From Haloferax mediterranei ATCC 33500 (GTDB lineage Archaea; Halobacteriota; Halobacteria; Halobacteriales; Haloferacaceae): DNA of 64,000 nucleotides. Of the stretch, positions 53,428-62,869 are shown piece after piece. The DNA is taken from assembly GCF_000306765.2 (NCBI RefSeq), contig NC_017941.2, forward strand, positions 1,860,001-1,924,000. Direction: 5' to 3'. How positions within the stretch are numbered: the first letter of the stretch is position 1; every line of letters starts with the position of its first letter. The notes below the pieces were generated by a model that was not told where the DNA came from, made no database searches, and worked only from the letters and a program-made list of their open reading frames with translations. Made by a program: the position numbers and the translations under genes.

Positions 53428-55716
53428 ATGACCCGTTCCGGCGACGCTTCTCGCCGACCTGACGCACCCGATATCGAGTCGCTCGCGGCCGCCCGCCGCG
53501 ACGAGGCGATGGCGGCTAACCAGCGACGACTCCTCGTCTTCACCGGCGACAGGGACGCCGGCATCGACGCCGCCTTTGATGTGGTTCGCGGAACCGACGT
53601 CCCCGAGGACGAGGTAACCTTTGTCACGTCCCGTGAGGGCTTTAGATTCGACCGTGTCGAACCCCGGCAGGCCTCGTCGCTTCTTGGGACGACACGAACC
53701 GTCGTCGTCCTCGACGCCCACGAGGATTTCTCGCCGAACACGCTCGGTCGCGTCGCCGGTGCTGTCGACGGCGGCGGCCTGCTCGTCCTCCTCACCCCCT
53801 CACTCGACGAGTGGGTTTCCCGCCGTGATTCGTTCGACGAGCGCCTCGCCGTCCCGCCGTTTACCGTCGATGACGTGGCCAGTCGCTTCCGCGGCCGATT
53901 CGCCTCGATTCTCCGTGACCATCCCGGCGTCGCGCTCGTCGACCTCGACGCCCAAACCGTCGAACGCGATGGGTCGTACAGTCAGGGTATCTCGTTCGAT
54001 ACGCCGGTTCCGTCGGTTCCCCGCGACCGCACCCTTCGATTCCCGCACCGCGCCTACGAGGACTGTCTCACCGCCGACCAGTCAGACGCCCTCGCCGCGC
54101 TCGAAGCCCTCAGGAAGTCGGAACAGGCGGTCGTCGTCGAAGCCGACCGGGGCCGCGGGAAATCGAGTGCAGCTGGCCTCGCCGCCGGAAGCCTCGCCGC
54201 CGAGGGGCGAGACGTGGTCGTGACCGCACCAAACAAGCGAAACGCCGCCGAGGTGTTCGTCCGGGCCGAACGACTCCTTGCGAAACTCGACAAACTCGTC
54301 GCCGGAAGCGCGGACGAGTTCGACCTGTCGACACCCGGTGGTGGACGCGTTCGCTACGTCCCACCGACCGAAGCGGGGGCTGTCGCCGCGACCGCCGAGA
54401 CCGACGCCCTCATTGTGGACGAAGCGGCCGCGCTCCCCGTTCGACTTCTCGCGTCGTTTCTCGATGCGCCCGCAGTCGCGTTCTGTACGACTGTCCGCGG
54501 ATACGAGGGTGCAGGTCGCGGTTTCGCCGTCCGGTTCCGTGACCGACTCGACGAGTCTGAGTACGAAGTCACTGACGTACGCCTCGACGACCCGATTCGA
54601 TACGCTGCTGGTGACCCTGTCGAATCGTGGGCGTTTCGCGCGCTTCTTCTCGACGCCCGTCCGCCTGTCGACCAGTTAGTCGCGGACGCAGCCCCGGAAA
54701 ACGTCTCGTACTGGACGCTCACGCCAGACGACCTCCTCGCCGACGAACACCTCCTTCGGGAGGCGTTCGGCCTGCTCGTTCTCGCCCACTATCGCACCGA
54801 ACCGGACGATTTGGCTCGGCTCCTCGACGCGCCGAACCTGACGCTCCGAGCGCTCACCTACGAGGGGAGAATCGTCTCGGTCGCGCTGCTCGCCCGCGAG
54901 GGCAATCTGGCTGCCGAGACGCGAACGCACATGTACGACGGCGGGCGCATCCGTGGAAACATGCTCCCCGACGTGTTCACCAGTCAACTCCGCGACGAGG
55001 ACGCCGGGATTCCTGTCGGCTACCGCGTGATGCGAATCGCCACCCACCACGCGGTTCGTTCGTCCGGACTCGGCTCACGATTGCTCTCTGAGATTCGCGA
55101 GGAGTTCGAAGCCGACGCGGACTACCTCGGTGTCGGCTTCGGTGCGACCCCGGAACTCCTCTCGTTCTGGCGTAAGAACGGCTACAGCACGGTTCACCTC
55201 TCGACCACCCGAAACGACACCAGCGGCGAGTACTCCGCGCTCATGTTGCACCCGCTCTCGGAGGCCGGCCACGAACTCCACGACCGACACGCCGACTGGT
55301 TCCTCCAGCGCGTCGGTGACGTACTCGGAGACGCCCTTTCCGACCTCGATGCCGATGTCGCGCGGGCGGCACTCGCCGCCGTCGACGCCGACTACGAGGC
55401 CGCGCTCTCGGACTACGAGTGGCGTGTCGTCGTCGGGGCCTCCTACGGACCGGGGCTCTACACGACCGCTCCCGGTGCATTCCGGAGACTCGCACTCGCA
55501 CACCTCACGTCACCCGACTGTGCCTCGCTTTCGGCGCGAGCGGAGCGCCTGCTCGTCCGAAAAGTGTTACAAACGCGAGCGTGGTCGGCGGTGGCCGACG
55601 AACTCGACTTCCACTCGACTGCGCAAGCGATGCGCGCACTCGGCGACGCCTACGAACCGCTCGTCGACGAGTACGGCGGCGACGTGGCACACGACGAGCG
55701 CGAGCGGTATCAGTAA
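53428..55716 (+). CDS. tmcA: tRNA(Met) cytidine acetyltransferase (TmcA/Kre33 family)
   Basis: A 762-residue RNA acetyltransferase that forms N4-acetylcytidine using acetyl-CoA and ATP. Residues 30-200 are the DUF1726 region. A RecD-like helicase module carries the Walker A ADRGRGKSS near 239-247 and a DEAAAL Walker B. A GNAT domain follows with GYRVMRIATHHAVRSSGLGSRLLSEI. The C-terminal part binds tRNA. The bacterial enzyme acts on tRNA-Met; archaeal ones also modify rRNA and many other RNAs. Confidence 0.94.
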   Translation: MTRSGDASRRPDAPDIESLAAARRDEAMAANQRRLLVFTGDRDAGIDAAFDVVRGTDVPEDEVTFVTSREGFRFDRVEPRQASSLLGTTRTVVVLDAHEDFSPNTLGRVAGAVDGGGLLVLLTPSLDEWVSRRDSFDERLAVPPFTVDDVASRFRGRFASILRDHPGVALVDLDAQTVERDGSYSQGISFDTPVPSVPRDRTLRFPHRAYEDCLTADQSDALAALEALRKSEQAVVVEADRGRGKSSAAGLAAGSLAAEGRDVVVTAPNKRNAAEVFVRAERLLAKLDKLVAGSADEFDLSTPGGGRVRYVPPTEAGAVAATAETDALIVDEAAALPVRLLASFLDAPAVAFCTTVRGYEGAGRGFAVRFRDRLDESEYEVTDVRLDDPIRYAAGDPVESWAFRALLLDARPPVDQLVADAAPENVSYWTLTPDDLLADEHLLREAFGLLVLAHYRTEPDDLARLLDAPNLTLRALTYEGRIVSVALLAREGNLAAETRTHMYDGGRIRGNMLPDVFTSQLRDEDAGIPVGYRVMRIATHHAVRSSGLGSRLLSEIREEFEADADYLGVGFGATPELLSFWRKNGYSTVHLSTTRNDTSGEYSALMLHPLSEAGHELHDRHADWFLQRVGDVLGDALSDLDADVARAALAAVDADYEAALSDYEWRVVVGASYGPGLYTTAPGAFRRLALAHLTSPDCASLSARAERLLVRKVLQTRAWSAVADELDFHSTAQAMRALGDAYEPLVDEYGGDVAHDERERYQ

Positions 55717-55786
55717 CACCTGTCAGATCGCTGCTTCGAGCCGAATCGCCGATACACCGATGGTCGTCGGGGCCGACAGATTTCGC

Positions 55787-55951
55787 ATGGCCGAGTGCAG
55801 CGAATCCGACTGCGAGAACGTCGCGGCGGTCAGACTCTACATCCCGTGGGACGCCGACAGAAACGTCTGTACGGCACATGCTCGGACGCTCGCCCAGCAG
55901 GATGGCGTCGTCGCCGAACCCCTCGACGGCGCAGCAGAGAATTGGTCGTAG
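55787..55951 (+). CDS. Small Cys/His protein, probable zinc-binding microprotein
   Basis: A 54-residue protein: MAECSESDCENVAAVRLYIPW, then NVCTAHARTLAQQDGVVAEPLDGAAENWS. CSESDC and CTAH could form a single four-ligand zinc site. The ATG at 55787 is chosen because the zinc motif begins at once; an ATG at 55760 would add nine residues. It follows tmcA by 70 bp on the same strand. No function is known to me, and haloarchaea have many such microproteins. Confidence 0.6.
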   Translation: MAECSESDCENVAAVRLYIPWDADRNVCTAHARTLAQQDGVVAEPLDGAAENWS

Positions 55952-56041
55952 ATCCGGTCCGAGACCGGTAGCGCAGCGCGTCCGCTCTCCCAACAAGGTC
56001 GATAAAAACCCGGGTTCGGGTTCGATGGCTCCACCTGCGCT

Positions 56042-56776
56042 TTAGCGGAGCCTGACGGCCATCATCACTTCGTCGACGTACTCGCCGTTGATTTTGTAGT
56101 GGTCCTCGCGGACGGCTTCCGTCTCCCAGCCGTGGTCTTCGAGGAACTCGATTGCTCCCTCGTTGGTCGCGGGCACGCTGTTGTACAGTTTCTCGAAGCC
56201 GTGTTCGCGGGCCCAGTCGACGCCCCGTTCGAGGAGTTTGCTCCCGATGCCGTGGCCGCGGAACTCCGGTCGCGTTCCGACGGTGAGCACGGCCGTGTGG
56301 CTCAGTTTCTCCGCTTCGGGCAGGTCGAGGTGGACCCATCCGGCGAGTTCGTCTTCGACGGTCGCGACGAACACCATCCGGGAACGGACCTCGTTGTGCC
56401 GGAGGACGACTTCTTCGTGGTCGAGCACGTCCGCGACGGTCTCTCCCTCGATGTAGCGGCCCTCGTCTGCAACCTCGTGAATAGCGTCGACAAGGCTTTC
56501 GAGGTCGACATCCTGTGCCATCCGAATCGTTACGTCGAGGTCGTCGAGTTCGAACGTCTCCTCTTCACCCGGCGCGTAGGCGACCTCGACGTGCTTTCCG
56601 ACCTTTCGGATGTAGCCGTCGCGCCGCAGAATCGTCAGGTGAGTTCCGAGCGCTACCGGTTCGAAATTGAGCGCTCGCCGAACCTCGTCCTCCCGAACGG
56701 TTCCGTGGCTTTCGATGTATTCGTAGATATCTTTCCGGTCTTTGTGTCCGAAGTTGAGACTATCTGTTACTTCCAT
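56042..56776 (-). CDS. GNAT acetyltransferase with N-terminal winged helix
   Basis: A 244-residue protein. Residues 1-75 are a winged helix-turn-helix (DRKDIYEYIESHGTVREDEVRRALNFEPVALGTHLTILRRDGYIRKVG). Residues 85-244 are a GNAT acetyltransferase with the acetyl-CoA loop RPEFRGHGIGSKLLERGVDWARE and LYNSVPATNEGAIEFLEDHGW. It could acetylate a protein or metabolite and bind DNA at the same time. The ATG at 56776 is preferred over an upstream TTG. Confidence 0.82.
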   Translation of the reverse strand: MEVTDSLNFGHKDRKDIYEYIESHGTVREDEVRRALNFEPVALGTHLTILRRDGYIRKVGKHVEVAYAPGEEETFELDDLDVTIRMAQDVDLESLVDAIHEVADEGRYIEGETVADVLDHEEVVLRHNEVRSRMVFVATVEDELAGWVHLDLPEAEKLSHTAVLTVGTRPEFRGHGIGSKLLERGVDWAREHGFEKLYNSVPATNEGAIEFLEDHGWETEAVREDHYKINGEYVDEVMMAVRLR

Positions 56777-56905
56777 GGTACACAATCACACTCATGGTTA
56801 ATAATTGTTGTTCGTGATAGTTTTGACGAATTGTCGGTTTTTTCACAATAGTCTCTGGAACACCGGCGGTTTCCTCGTCGGATGGCGGGTACCAGATGTC
56901 ACCTT

Positions 56906-57325
56906 TCACCGCCGCGCCGGAACACACGTCAGCAACTGCGCCGTATCGCGGACGTTGTGCGTCTTGAGAAGCACCTCGGCGGCCTCTCGAATCGTGAAGT
57001 CGGCGTCGAGGTCGACCTCGTAGCACCGGGCGTACAGCGTGAGCCAATCGTTGAGTGTTCGGTGAAGTAACTGAAACTCCGTCTCGGTGAACTCGACCAT
57101 TCGCCCGCCGGTTCGCGCTTCGATGTACAACGAGACGACCGGGCCGACGCCGTCGCGGGCGCATTCGAGGGCACGCTCGTCGGCCGTCGATTCGTCCGGT
57201 GGGTCGAACGTCTCTCTCGCCTGCCGCGCCTCGGCCGCGAGGTCCCTGACGCGCTCGCCGAACCGGACGTGCTCCGGGTTGCGGTCGGTGTCTGCCGTGG
57301 GCTTCGATGCAGTGTCTCCAGCCAC
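56906..57325 (-). CDS. Conserved small protein downstream of the ETF genes
   Basis: A 139-residue protein starting at GTG 57325 (VAGDTASKPTADTDRNPEHVRFGERVRDLAAEARQ). The GTG follows the FixCX stop by 4 bp, with ggggtga as ribosome-binding site. It has an acidic start and a helical core GPVVSLYIEARTGGRMVEFTETEFQLLHRTLNDWLTLYARCYEVDLDADFTIREAAEVLLKTHNVRDTAQLLT. I recognise no domain. The position as last gene of the ETF operon suggests a link to that complex. Confidence 0.72.
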   Translation of the reverse strand: MAGDTASKPTADTDRNPEHVRFGERVRDLAAEARQARETFDPPDESTADERALECARDGVGPVVSLYIEARTGGRMVEFTETEFQLLHRTLNDWLTLYARCYEVDLDADFTIREAAEVLLKTHNVRDTAQLLTCVPARR

Positions 57326-57329
57326 CGAC

Positions 57330-58994
57330 TCACCCCCACTTGAACTCGACGCCCTTGTCGCCGCGTGGGTGTTCCCACTCGGTTTCGGCGACAACGGCGC
57401 AGGTTCCGCACTCGACACAGGGTTGTGTGTCGAGACTGACGACGCGCTCCTCTGAGCCGTTCGTCCGGACGAGTTCCTCGCGGTAGCACCCGCCGCCGAA
57501 GTCGACCGCCGAAACCGGACAGGCCGCGACGGCGGCCCCACTTGCCTCGTAGGAGTTGTCGAGGAGCGTGATGTGCGGTGACCCGATATCGGTGTCGTAC
57601 GTCAGGTCGCCGATGCGCGCTTCGAGACTCGGCGGCGTCACCGTATTCTCCTCACGCACACGCGTCCCGAGTTCTTCCGCGATAACCGTCGGGAGCGTGA
57701 CGTAGGGCGTCTGCGTGTCGGGTATCATCGACGACAGCATCGGAACGTTGTAGAACCGTTCGAGTTGGCCGGAGAGGGCGCGAATCCCGGCGCGTCCGAC
57801 GGCCGACGTGAGGACGGAATCGACCATGTCGGCCACACTGTCGTCTTCGGCGACGCCGCGGAACAGTTCGTACCCGCGAGGCCGGAGCTTCTTCATCACG
57901 CCCTCGCTTCGGAGTTTGCGGGCGTATCGCGTCCCCGCTTTCTCCGGTTCGTTACGGGACTTCGCCTGCGCGTACGCCTCGGCCGCGAGCGCCCCCGCGG
58001 TGACAGCGTGGTTCATCCCCTTGATGATGGGACCCTGTGCCTGCATCTGGCCGGCCGCATCGCCGACGAGGAGGAGGCGGCCGAAGTGTGGTTCTCGGAG
58101 TGCGACTTTCTTCGAGTCGGGGACGAGTTTGGCGCTGTACTCCAGTTCTGTGTAGTCGTCGCCGAGCCACTGTGCGAGAAGTGGATGCGTCAAAAGCGCA
58201 TCGAGGAGTTCGTGCGGTTCGGCCTGTTCGGCGACGAGGCTGTCGAGGTGGAAGACGGTCCCGAGCGACAGCGTATCGCGGTTGGTGTAGAGGAATCCGC
58301 CGCCGCGGACGCCCTCGAACAGGTCGCCGGAGAACAGGTGTGCGACCCCTTCGTCCGCACCGACGTCGAATCGCTCGGCGATAACGTCGTTCGGCATGTC
58401 GACGACGGCTTTCACGCCTTGGAACCACTCTTCGGGTTCTTCCCAGTCCATCAAGCCCGCGTCGCGGGCGAGTTCGGAGTTCACCCCGTCGGCGGCGACG
58501 ATGATATCGGCCGTTATCGGGTCGAGTTCGTCGGTCGTCACGCCGACAATCTTCCCTTCCTCGCGAAGGAGTCCAGTGACGTGGACGCCGGTCAAGAGTC
58601 CACCGCCGGCTTCGCGCGTCCGCTCGTGGACGCGGTCTTCAAGCCACGAATCCATCTTTCGACGGAGGACGGAGTCGGACCACTCGGTGTCGTGTTCGTG
58701 GAGTTTGGTCAGGTCGAACGACTCCACCTTGTCGCCGGCGATGTTGTGGATGCGGTACTTCGTGATAGGCCGCTCCGACGCCTCTTCGCGGAAGTCGGGA
58801 AAGAGGTCGTCGATGGTGTAGGGTGCGGACTCCTCGGCGTAGATAAGTCCGCCCGAGACGTTCTTCGACCCGGCTTCGACGCCGCGTTCGAGAACGAGCG
58901 TCTCGATTCCGTAGTTAGCGAACGTTGCGGCCGCGGCCGCCCCGCCGGGACCAGCCCCGACGACGATTGCTTCGTAGTGTTCGTGTTCAGTCAT
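57330..58994 (-). CDS. fixC: FixC-type flavoprotein with fused FixX-like ferredoxin domain (ETF-quinone oxidoreductase)
   Basis: A 554-residue fusion. The N-terminal Rossmann motif is VVGAGPGGAAAAATFANYG (residues 12-28), followed by GWLEDRVHE-like and FAD-binding GDAAGQMQAQGPIIKGMNHA motifs. The last 100 residues are FixX-like with ACPVSAVDFGGGCYREE and QPCVECGTC ligands. It takes electrons from EtfAB and passes them to quinone at the membrane, or takes part in electron bifurcation as FixABCX. The start overlaps the etfA stop. Confidence 0.92.
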   Translation of the reverse strand: MTEHEHYEAIVVGAGPGGAAAAATFANYGIETLVLERGVEAGSKNVSGGLIYAEESAPYTIDDLFPDFREEASERPITKYRIHNIAGDKVESFDLTKLHEHDTEWSDSVLRRKMDSWLEDRVHERTREAGGGLLTGVHVTGLLREEGKIVGVTTDELDPITADIIVAADGVNSELARDAGLMDWEEPEEWFQGVKAVVDMPNDVIAERFDVGADEGVAHLFSGDLFEGVRGGGFLYTNRDTLSLGTVFHLDSLVAEQAEPHELLDALLTHPLLAQWLGDDYTELEYSAKLVPDSKKVALREPHFGRLLLVGDAAGQMQAQGPIIKGMNHAVTAGALAAEAYAQAKSRNEPEKAGTRYARKLRSEGVMKKLRPRGYELFRGVAEDDSVADMVDSVLTSAVGRAGIRALSGQLERFYNVPMLSSMIPDTQTPYVTLPTVIAEELGTRVREENTVTPPSLEARIGDLTYDTDIGSPHITLLDNSYEASGAAVAACPVSAVDFGGGCYREELVRTNGSEERVVSLDTQPCVECGTCAVVAETEWEHPRGDKGVEFKWG

Positions 58995-60775
58995 TGGGTG
59001 TCTCCTCGTTCGTCCGCAACCTCGCTGTCGGACGGAACGCCCGACGTGCTCTCATCTGTGGCGAGACCGCCATCGGGCGAAACGTCCGATGTACTCTCAC
59101 CTTCGGTGAGGCCGCCATCGCGGGCGACCGCCGCCTCGAACTGTCCTTCTTTCAGTGCCGCCGTCAGTTCTGGGAGCACCTCGAACAGGTCTCCCTCGAT
59201 GAAGTAGTCGGAGAAGTCGCGGATGCGGGCGTCCGGGTCCGTGTTGATGGCGATAATCGTATCCGACTCGTCCATCCCGACCTTGTGCTGAACTGCGCCG
59301 GAGATTCCCGCCGCGATGTAGAGTTTGGGCGCGACGACCTGTCCGGTCTCGCCGATTTGTCGCTCTTCGTGGGTGTACTGCTCGACGTGACCGTCGAACT
59401 GGAACGACCCCGTGACGATACCGCGAGTGACGCCGATTTCCGAGCCCTCGAATTGGTCTGCGAGTTCCAACGCGAGTTCGATACCCTTCGTCGGGTCGTC
59501 GCCGATGCCGCGACCGACCGCGACGATGACCTCGTGGCCCGTCAGGTCGATACCTTCGTCCAACTGGTCGTACTCGGTCACGGTAATGCGGAACCAGTCG
59601 TCGTCGAGCGGCGCGTCGTGGTCGACGACGAGTCCTTCACGGAACGGGTCCGGCTCCGGAACGTCGAAGCTCCCCGGAATGACAGACGCGCCCTGCGGGT
59701 GGAACTCCCGCGCCGGATTGTCGATACAGAGAATCGTCGAATACTCGAAGCCCGAGAAGTCGGGACGCTTCATATGCAGCACACGCTCGAACTCCTTTTT
59801 CTCGCCGGCGACGCCGGTCTTGACGGGATTCGAGATGACCTCTTTCGTGATGTAGAGACCGGAACAGTCGCTGGCGAGTCCCGAGTCGAGTTCGGCCTGC
59901 ACGAGCGCCGAGAGGTCGCGGCCGTTGTTCGTCGCCGGGAAGAGCACGTACCGCGGCTTGTCGTAGTCGCGCCACTCCTCGTCGCGGCCGCCGTGAACCT
60001 CGCCGTTTTCGTGGGTTGCGCCCGCGCGAGCCATATCGCAGAAGATTTCGGTGAACGGTTTGTGCTGGAAGCGGTCGAGACGGTCGTCCTCGCGGGCGAC
60101 GACCACGTCAGCGCCGTAGGCGATTACGTCGTCGACGTGCTTCGACACGTCCGACCCGATGAGGACGGCGACGACTCGCTCGTCCTCCTCGTAGTCGTCG
60201 TTGTAGGTGTCCATCAACTCGCGGGCCTTCCCGAGCATCTCCTTCGACACGTCGATGAGTTCGCCCGCCTGCGTCTCGCAGTAGACCCACATATCACGGT
60301 AGGTCCCGTCGCTGAGCGAGCGAACGTGTCGCTTGTCGCGGGTGGGATGGTCGAGGTCCGGATGCCGTTCCTCGGGAGGTCGTTCGTCGATTTCGACTTC
60401 AGCGGCTTCTTCGTCGCTGCCCTGCACGGAGTCGATGCGATTTCGGATGAGTCGCTTCACGGGGTCGCGGTCCTCGCTAGCCTCCTCGCGTTCGAGCAGT
60501 GATTCGAGGTCCGAAACCTCGTCGACGCTCTGGAGGGCATTTCCGACCTCCGCGGTGCTCATGGACGCGAGGTCGAGTCCCTCGGCGTCGGCCGGTTCCT
60601 CCTCGTCTTCGGAGAACTTCTCGATGCGACTCTCGATGAGTGCGATGGCTCCGGCGCGGTTCTCCCCGCGATGTTCGGCCTGGAGAATCTCCTCTAACTC
60701 GCCGAGGTCTTCGATATCCTTGATTGCCGGGCCGAGTTCCGAAATCTCGTAGTCTCCCGGGTCGAAGTCGGTCAT
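58991..60775 (-). CDS. etfA: Electron transfer flavoprotein alpha subunit with long N-terminal module
   Basis: A 594-residue protein, far longer than the usual 320. The ETF-alpha domain starts near residue 158 (MWVYCETQAGELIDVSKEMLGKARELMD), and its FAD-binding end is PKLYIAAGISGAVQHKVGM...NTDPDARIRDFSDYFIEGDL. Residues 13-54 and 76-117 are two copies of a helical repeat (ELGPAI...LEEIL...ALIESRIEKF and EVGNAL...LESLL...RLIRNRIDSV). The C-terminal tail also repeats 15 residues (GGLTEGESTSDVSPD, GGLATDESTSGVPSD). Confidence 0.92.
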   Translation of the reverse strand: MTDFDPGDYEISELGPAIKDIEDLGELEEILQAEHRGENRAGAIALIESRIEKFSEDEEEPADAEGLDLASMSTAEVGNALQSVDEVSDLESLLEREEASEDRDPVKRLIRNRIDSVQGSDEEAAEVEIDERPPEERHPDLDHPTRDKRHVRSLSDGTYRDMWVYCETQAGELIDVSKEMLGKARELMDTYNDDYEEDERVVAVLIGSDVSKHVDDVIAYGADVVVAREDDRLDRFQHKPFTEIFCDMARAGATHENGEVHGGRDEEWRDYDKPRYVLFPATNNGRDLSALVQAELDSGLASDCSGLYITKEVISNPVKTGVAGEKKEFERVLHMKRPDFSGFEYSTILCIDNPAREFHPQGASVIPGSFDVPEPDPFREGLVVDHDAPLDDDWFRITVTEYDQLDEGIDLTGHEVIVAVGRGIGDDPTKGIELALELADQFEGSEIGVTRGIVTGSFQFDGHVEQYTHEERQIGETGQVVAPKLYIAAGISGAVQHKVGMDESDTIIAINTDPDARIRDFSDYFIEGDLFEVLPELTAALKEGQFEAAVARDGGLTEGESTSDVSPDGGLATDESTSGVPSDSEVADERGDTQ

Positions 60776-60777
60776 CG

Positions 60778-61650
60778 TCAGTCACCCCCCGCAGCGGCGG
60801 TATCGCCGCCGACTGCCGACTTCATCGCCTCCAGTACGTCCTGCATCGCGCTCGAATCGTCCGGGTCGACCATCGTCGCCTCGCGTTCCGCTGGTGCCTT
60901 CGGAATCGGGTCGACAGAGGAGACGATGGTCGGCGAGCCATCGAGACCGATGTAGTCCGGGTCGACGTTGATGTCCGCGTGGTCCCGAACCGTGAGATGG
61001 TCCTCGTAGTTCTCGGCACGCTCCTGTGTCTCCGCGCGGAGGTCTTTCAGCGTGAGTCGCTCGCCCGCCGTCCGATACGACGGGGTGAATTCGGGGTCGG
61101 TGACGACGAACGCCGGAAGCGACGTCTCGACCGTTTCGACCTCTTCGATGTCGCCCTCGACGAGTCGTTTCGCGCGCAGGACGCCCTCATCCTCGTCGAT
61201 ATCGAGTGAGATGACGTGCGTGACGAGCGGCATATCCAGACACCAGTTCGTCTGCGGGCCGGTGTGGCCCGTCTCCCCGTCGGCCGTTTTGAATCCCGCA
61301 AAGACGATATCGGGTTCGCCGAGCGTTTCGATGCCCGCGCTGAGCGTGATGGCCGTCGCCCACGTGTCGGCGGCCGCCATCTCGCGGTCCGAAACCAGGT
61401 GGAGGTCGTCGGCGTACACCGACTCCATCGCCTCCTGTAGCACCTCCTTGTACCCCGGCGGACCCATGCTCATCACGCTGACTCTGCCACCGTGTCGGAC
61501 TCGCGTCTGCAACGCCGCTTCCAGTGCGAAGCGGTCGTTTGGATTCATCACCGTGGGCGTCTTCCCCCGTTCGAGGTGCCCATCCTCGTCGAACGATACC
61601 TGGCCCTCGCGGAAGTCGGGCACACCTTTTGTAAGTACCACCATGTGCAT
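60778..61650 (-). CDS. etfB: Electron transfer flavoprotein beta subunit
   Basis: A 290-residue subunit that pairs with EtfA and binds the second nucleotide. MVVLTKGVPDFREGQVSFDEDGHLERGKTPTVMNPNDRFALEAAL and the GHTGPQTNWCLDMPLVTHVISLDIDEDEGVLRAKRLVEGDIEEVETSLPAFV-like core define the family. The end is Asp/Ser/Ala-rich. It lies 2 bp before etfA. The ATG at 61650 or 61644 could both serve; the first is taken. Confidence 0.92.
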   Translation of the reverse strand: MHMVVLTKGVPDFREGQVSFDEDGHLERGKTPTVMNPNDRFALEAALQTRVRHGGRVSVMSMGPPGYKEVLQEAMESVYADDLHLVSDREMAAADTWATAITLSAGIETLGEPDIVFAGFKTADGETGHTGPQTNWCLDMPLVTHVISLDIDEDEGVLRAKRLVEGDIEEVETVETSLPAFVVTDPEFTPSYRTAGERLTLKDLRAETQERAENYEDHLTVRDHADINVDPDYIGLDGSPTIVSSVDPIPKAPAEREATMVDPDDSSAMQDVLEAMKSAVGGDTAAAGGD

Positions 61651-61785
61651 TGAGAACACTCTCGCGTTAATGCTAGTTCATATTCATAATAATCTTTTGT
61701 GCCGGCCAGCTGGAACGTCCCCGGTGGCAAGCGCTCACGACGGTGCTCGTGCCGCGAAAAGGACGCGAGTCCCCAGTGACCCCAG

Positions 61786-62190
<405 letters not shown>

Positions 62191-62261
62191 TTAAATCATA
62201 CCCCAAGTTAACACATCACTCGCCACTCGAAAACGGTAGTCACCGGAATGCGGAACAGCGT

Positions 62262-62330
62262 GGACACTGGAAGCCGAATAGAGCGGACACTGGAAGCCGA
62301 ATAGAGCGGACACTGGAGGCCGAATAGAGC
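62262..62330. repeat. Three tandem 23-bp repeats
   Basis: Units begin ggacactggaagccgaatag and end agc. Copies at 62262-62284 and 62285-62307 are identical; the third at 62308-62330 has one change (ggaggcc). A fourth, degraded start (gaacacagg) follows. The array lies about 60 bp before the DUF456 gene in the divergent spacer after the ferredoxin start. Confidence 0.9.
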
Positions 62331-62389
62331 GAACACAGGAACGGCTGGCTCCCCGCTGGGATGATTATCCTGCACGCCGAACGCCCGGC

Positions 62390-62869
62390 ATGGACGTGTT
62401 CCTCTGGGTCGCAGTCGCCCTCCTGGTCCTCGGCGTCGTCGGAAGCGTGCTTCCGCTCCTCCCCGGTGCCCTCCTTTCGGTTATCGGTGTTCTCGTTTAC
62501 TGGTGGTCCACCGGCTACTCGGACCCCGGTCTCCTTGGACTCGTCGGCCTCCTCCTCGTTGGACTCGCTGCACTCGCTGCTGACTATGGGGCTGGCTTCG
62601 TCGCCGCCCGCGTCGGGGGTGCATCGAACCGAACATCGCTCCTCGCCGGTCTCGTTGGGTTCGTCCTCCTGTTCCTGCTCGGCCCGCTCGGCATCTTCAT
62701 CGGGGTCGCTGGAACCGTCTTTCTCGTCGAATACTACGAACACGAAGACGCAGAAGAGAGCGGTCGTCGCGCTCTCTACGCGACAGTCGGCGTCCTCGCG
62801 TCCTCAGTCGTGCAGGTGCTCTTGACGTTCTCGATGCTCGTCGGATTCGCCCTCGTCGTCCTGCTCTAG
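62390..62869 (+). CDS. DUF456 membrane protein
   Basis: A 159-residue protein with four or five transmembrane segments: VFLWVAVALLVLGVVGSVLPLLPGALLSVIGVLVYWWS, GLLGLVGLLLVGLAALAADYGAGFVAA, TSLLAGLVGFVLLFLLGPLGIFIGVAGTVFLVEY and VLASSVVQVLLTFSMLVGFALVVLL. The Gly-rich DYGAGFVAARVGGASN segment is typical of DUF456, whose role is unknown. Its stop (TAG at 62867-62869) overlaps the stop of the convergent cyclase gene in a CTAG. Confidence 0.85.
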   Translation: MDVFLWVAVALLVLGVVGSVLPLLPGALLSVIGVLVYWWSTGYSDPGLLGLVGLLLVGLAALAADYGAGFVAARVGGASNRTSLLAGLVGFVLLFLLGPLGIFIGVAGTVFLVEYYEHEDAEESGRRALYATVGVLASSVVQVLLTFSMLVGFALVVLL

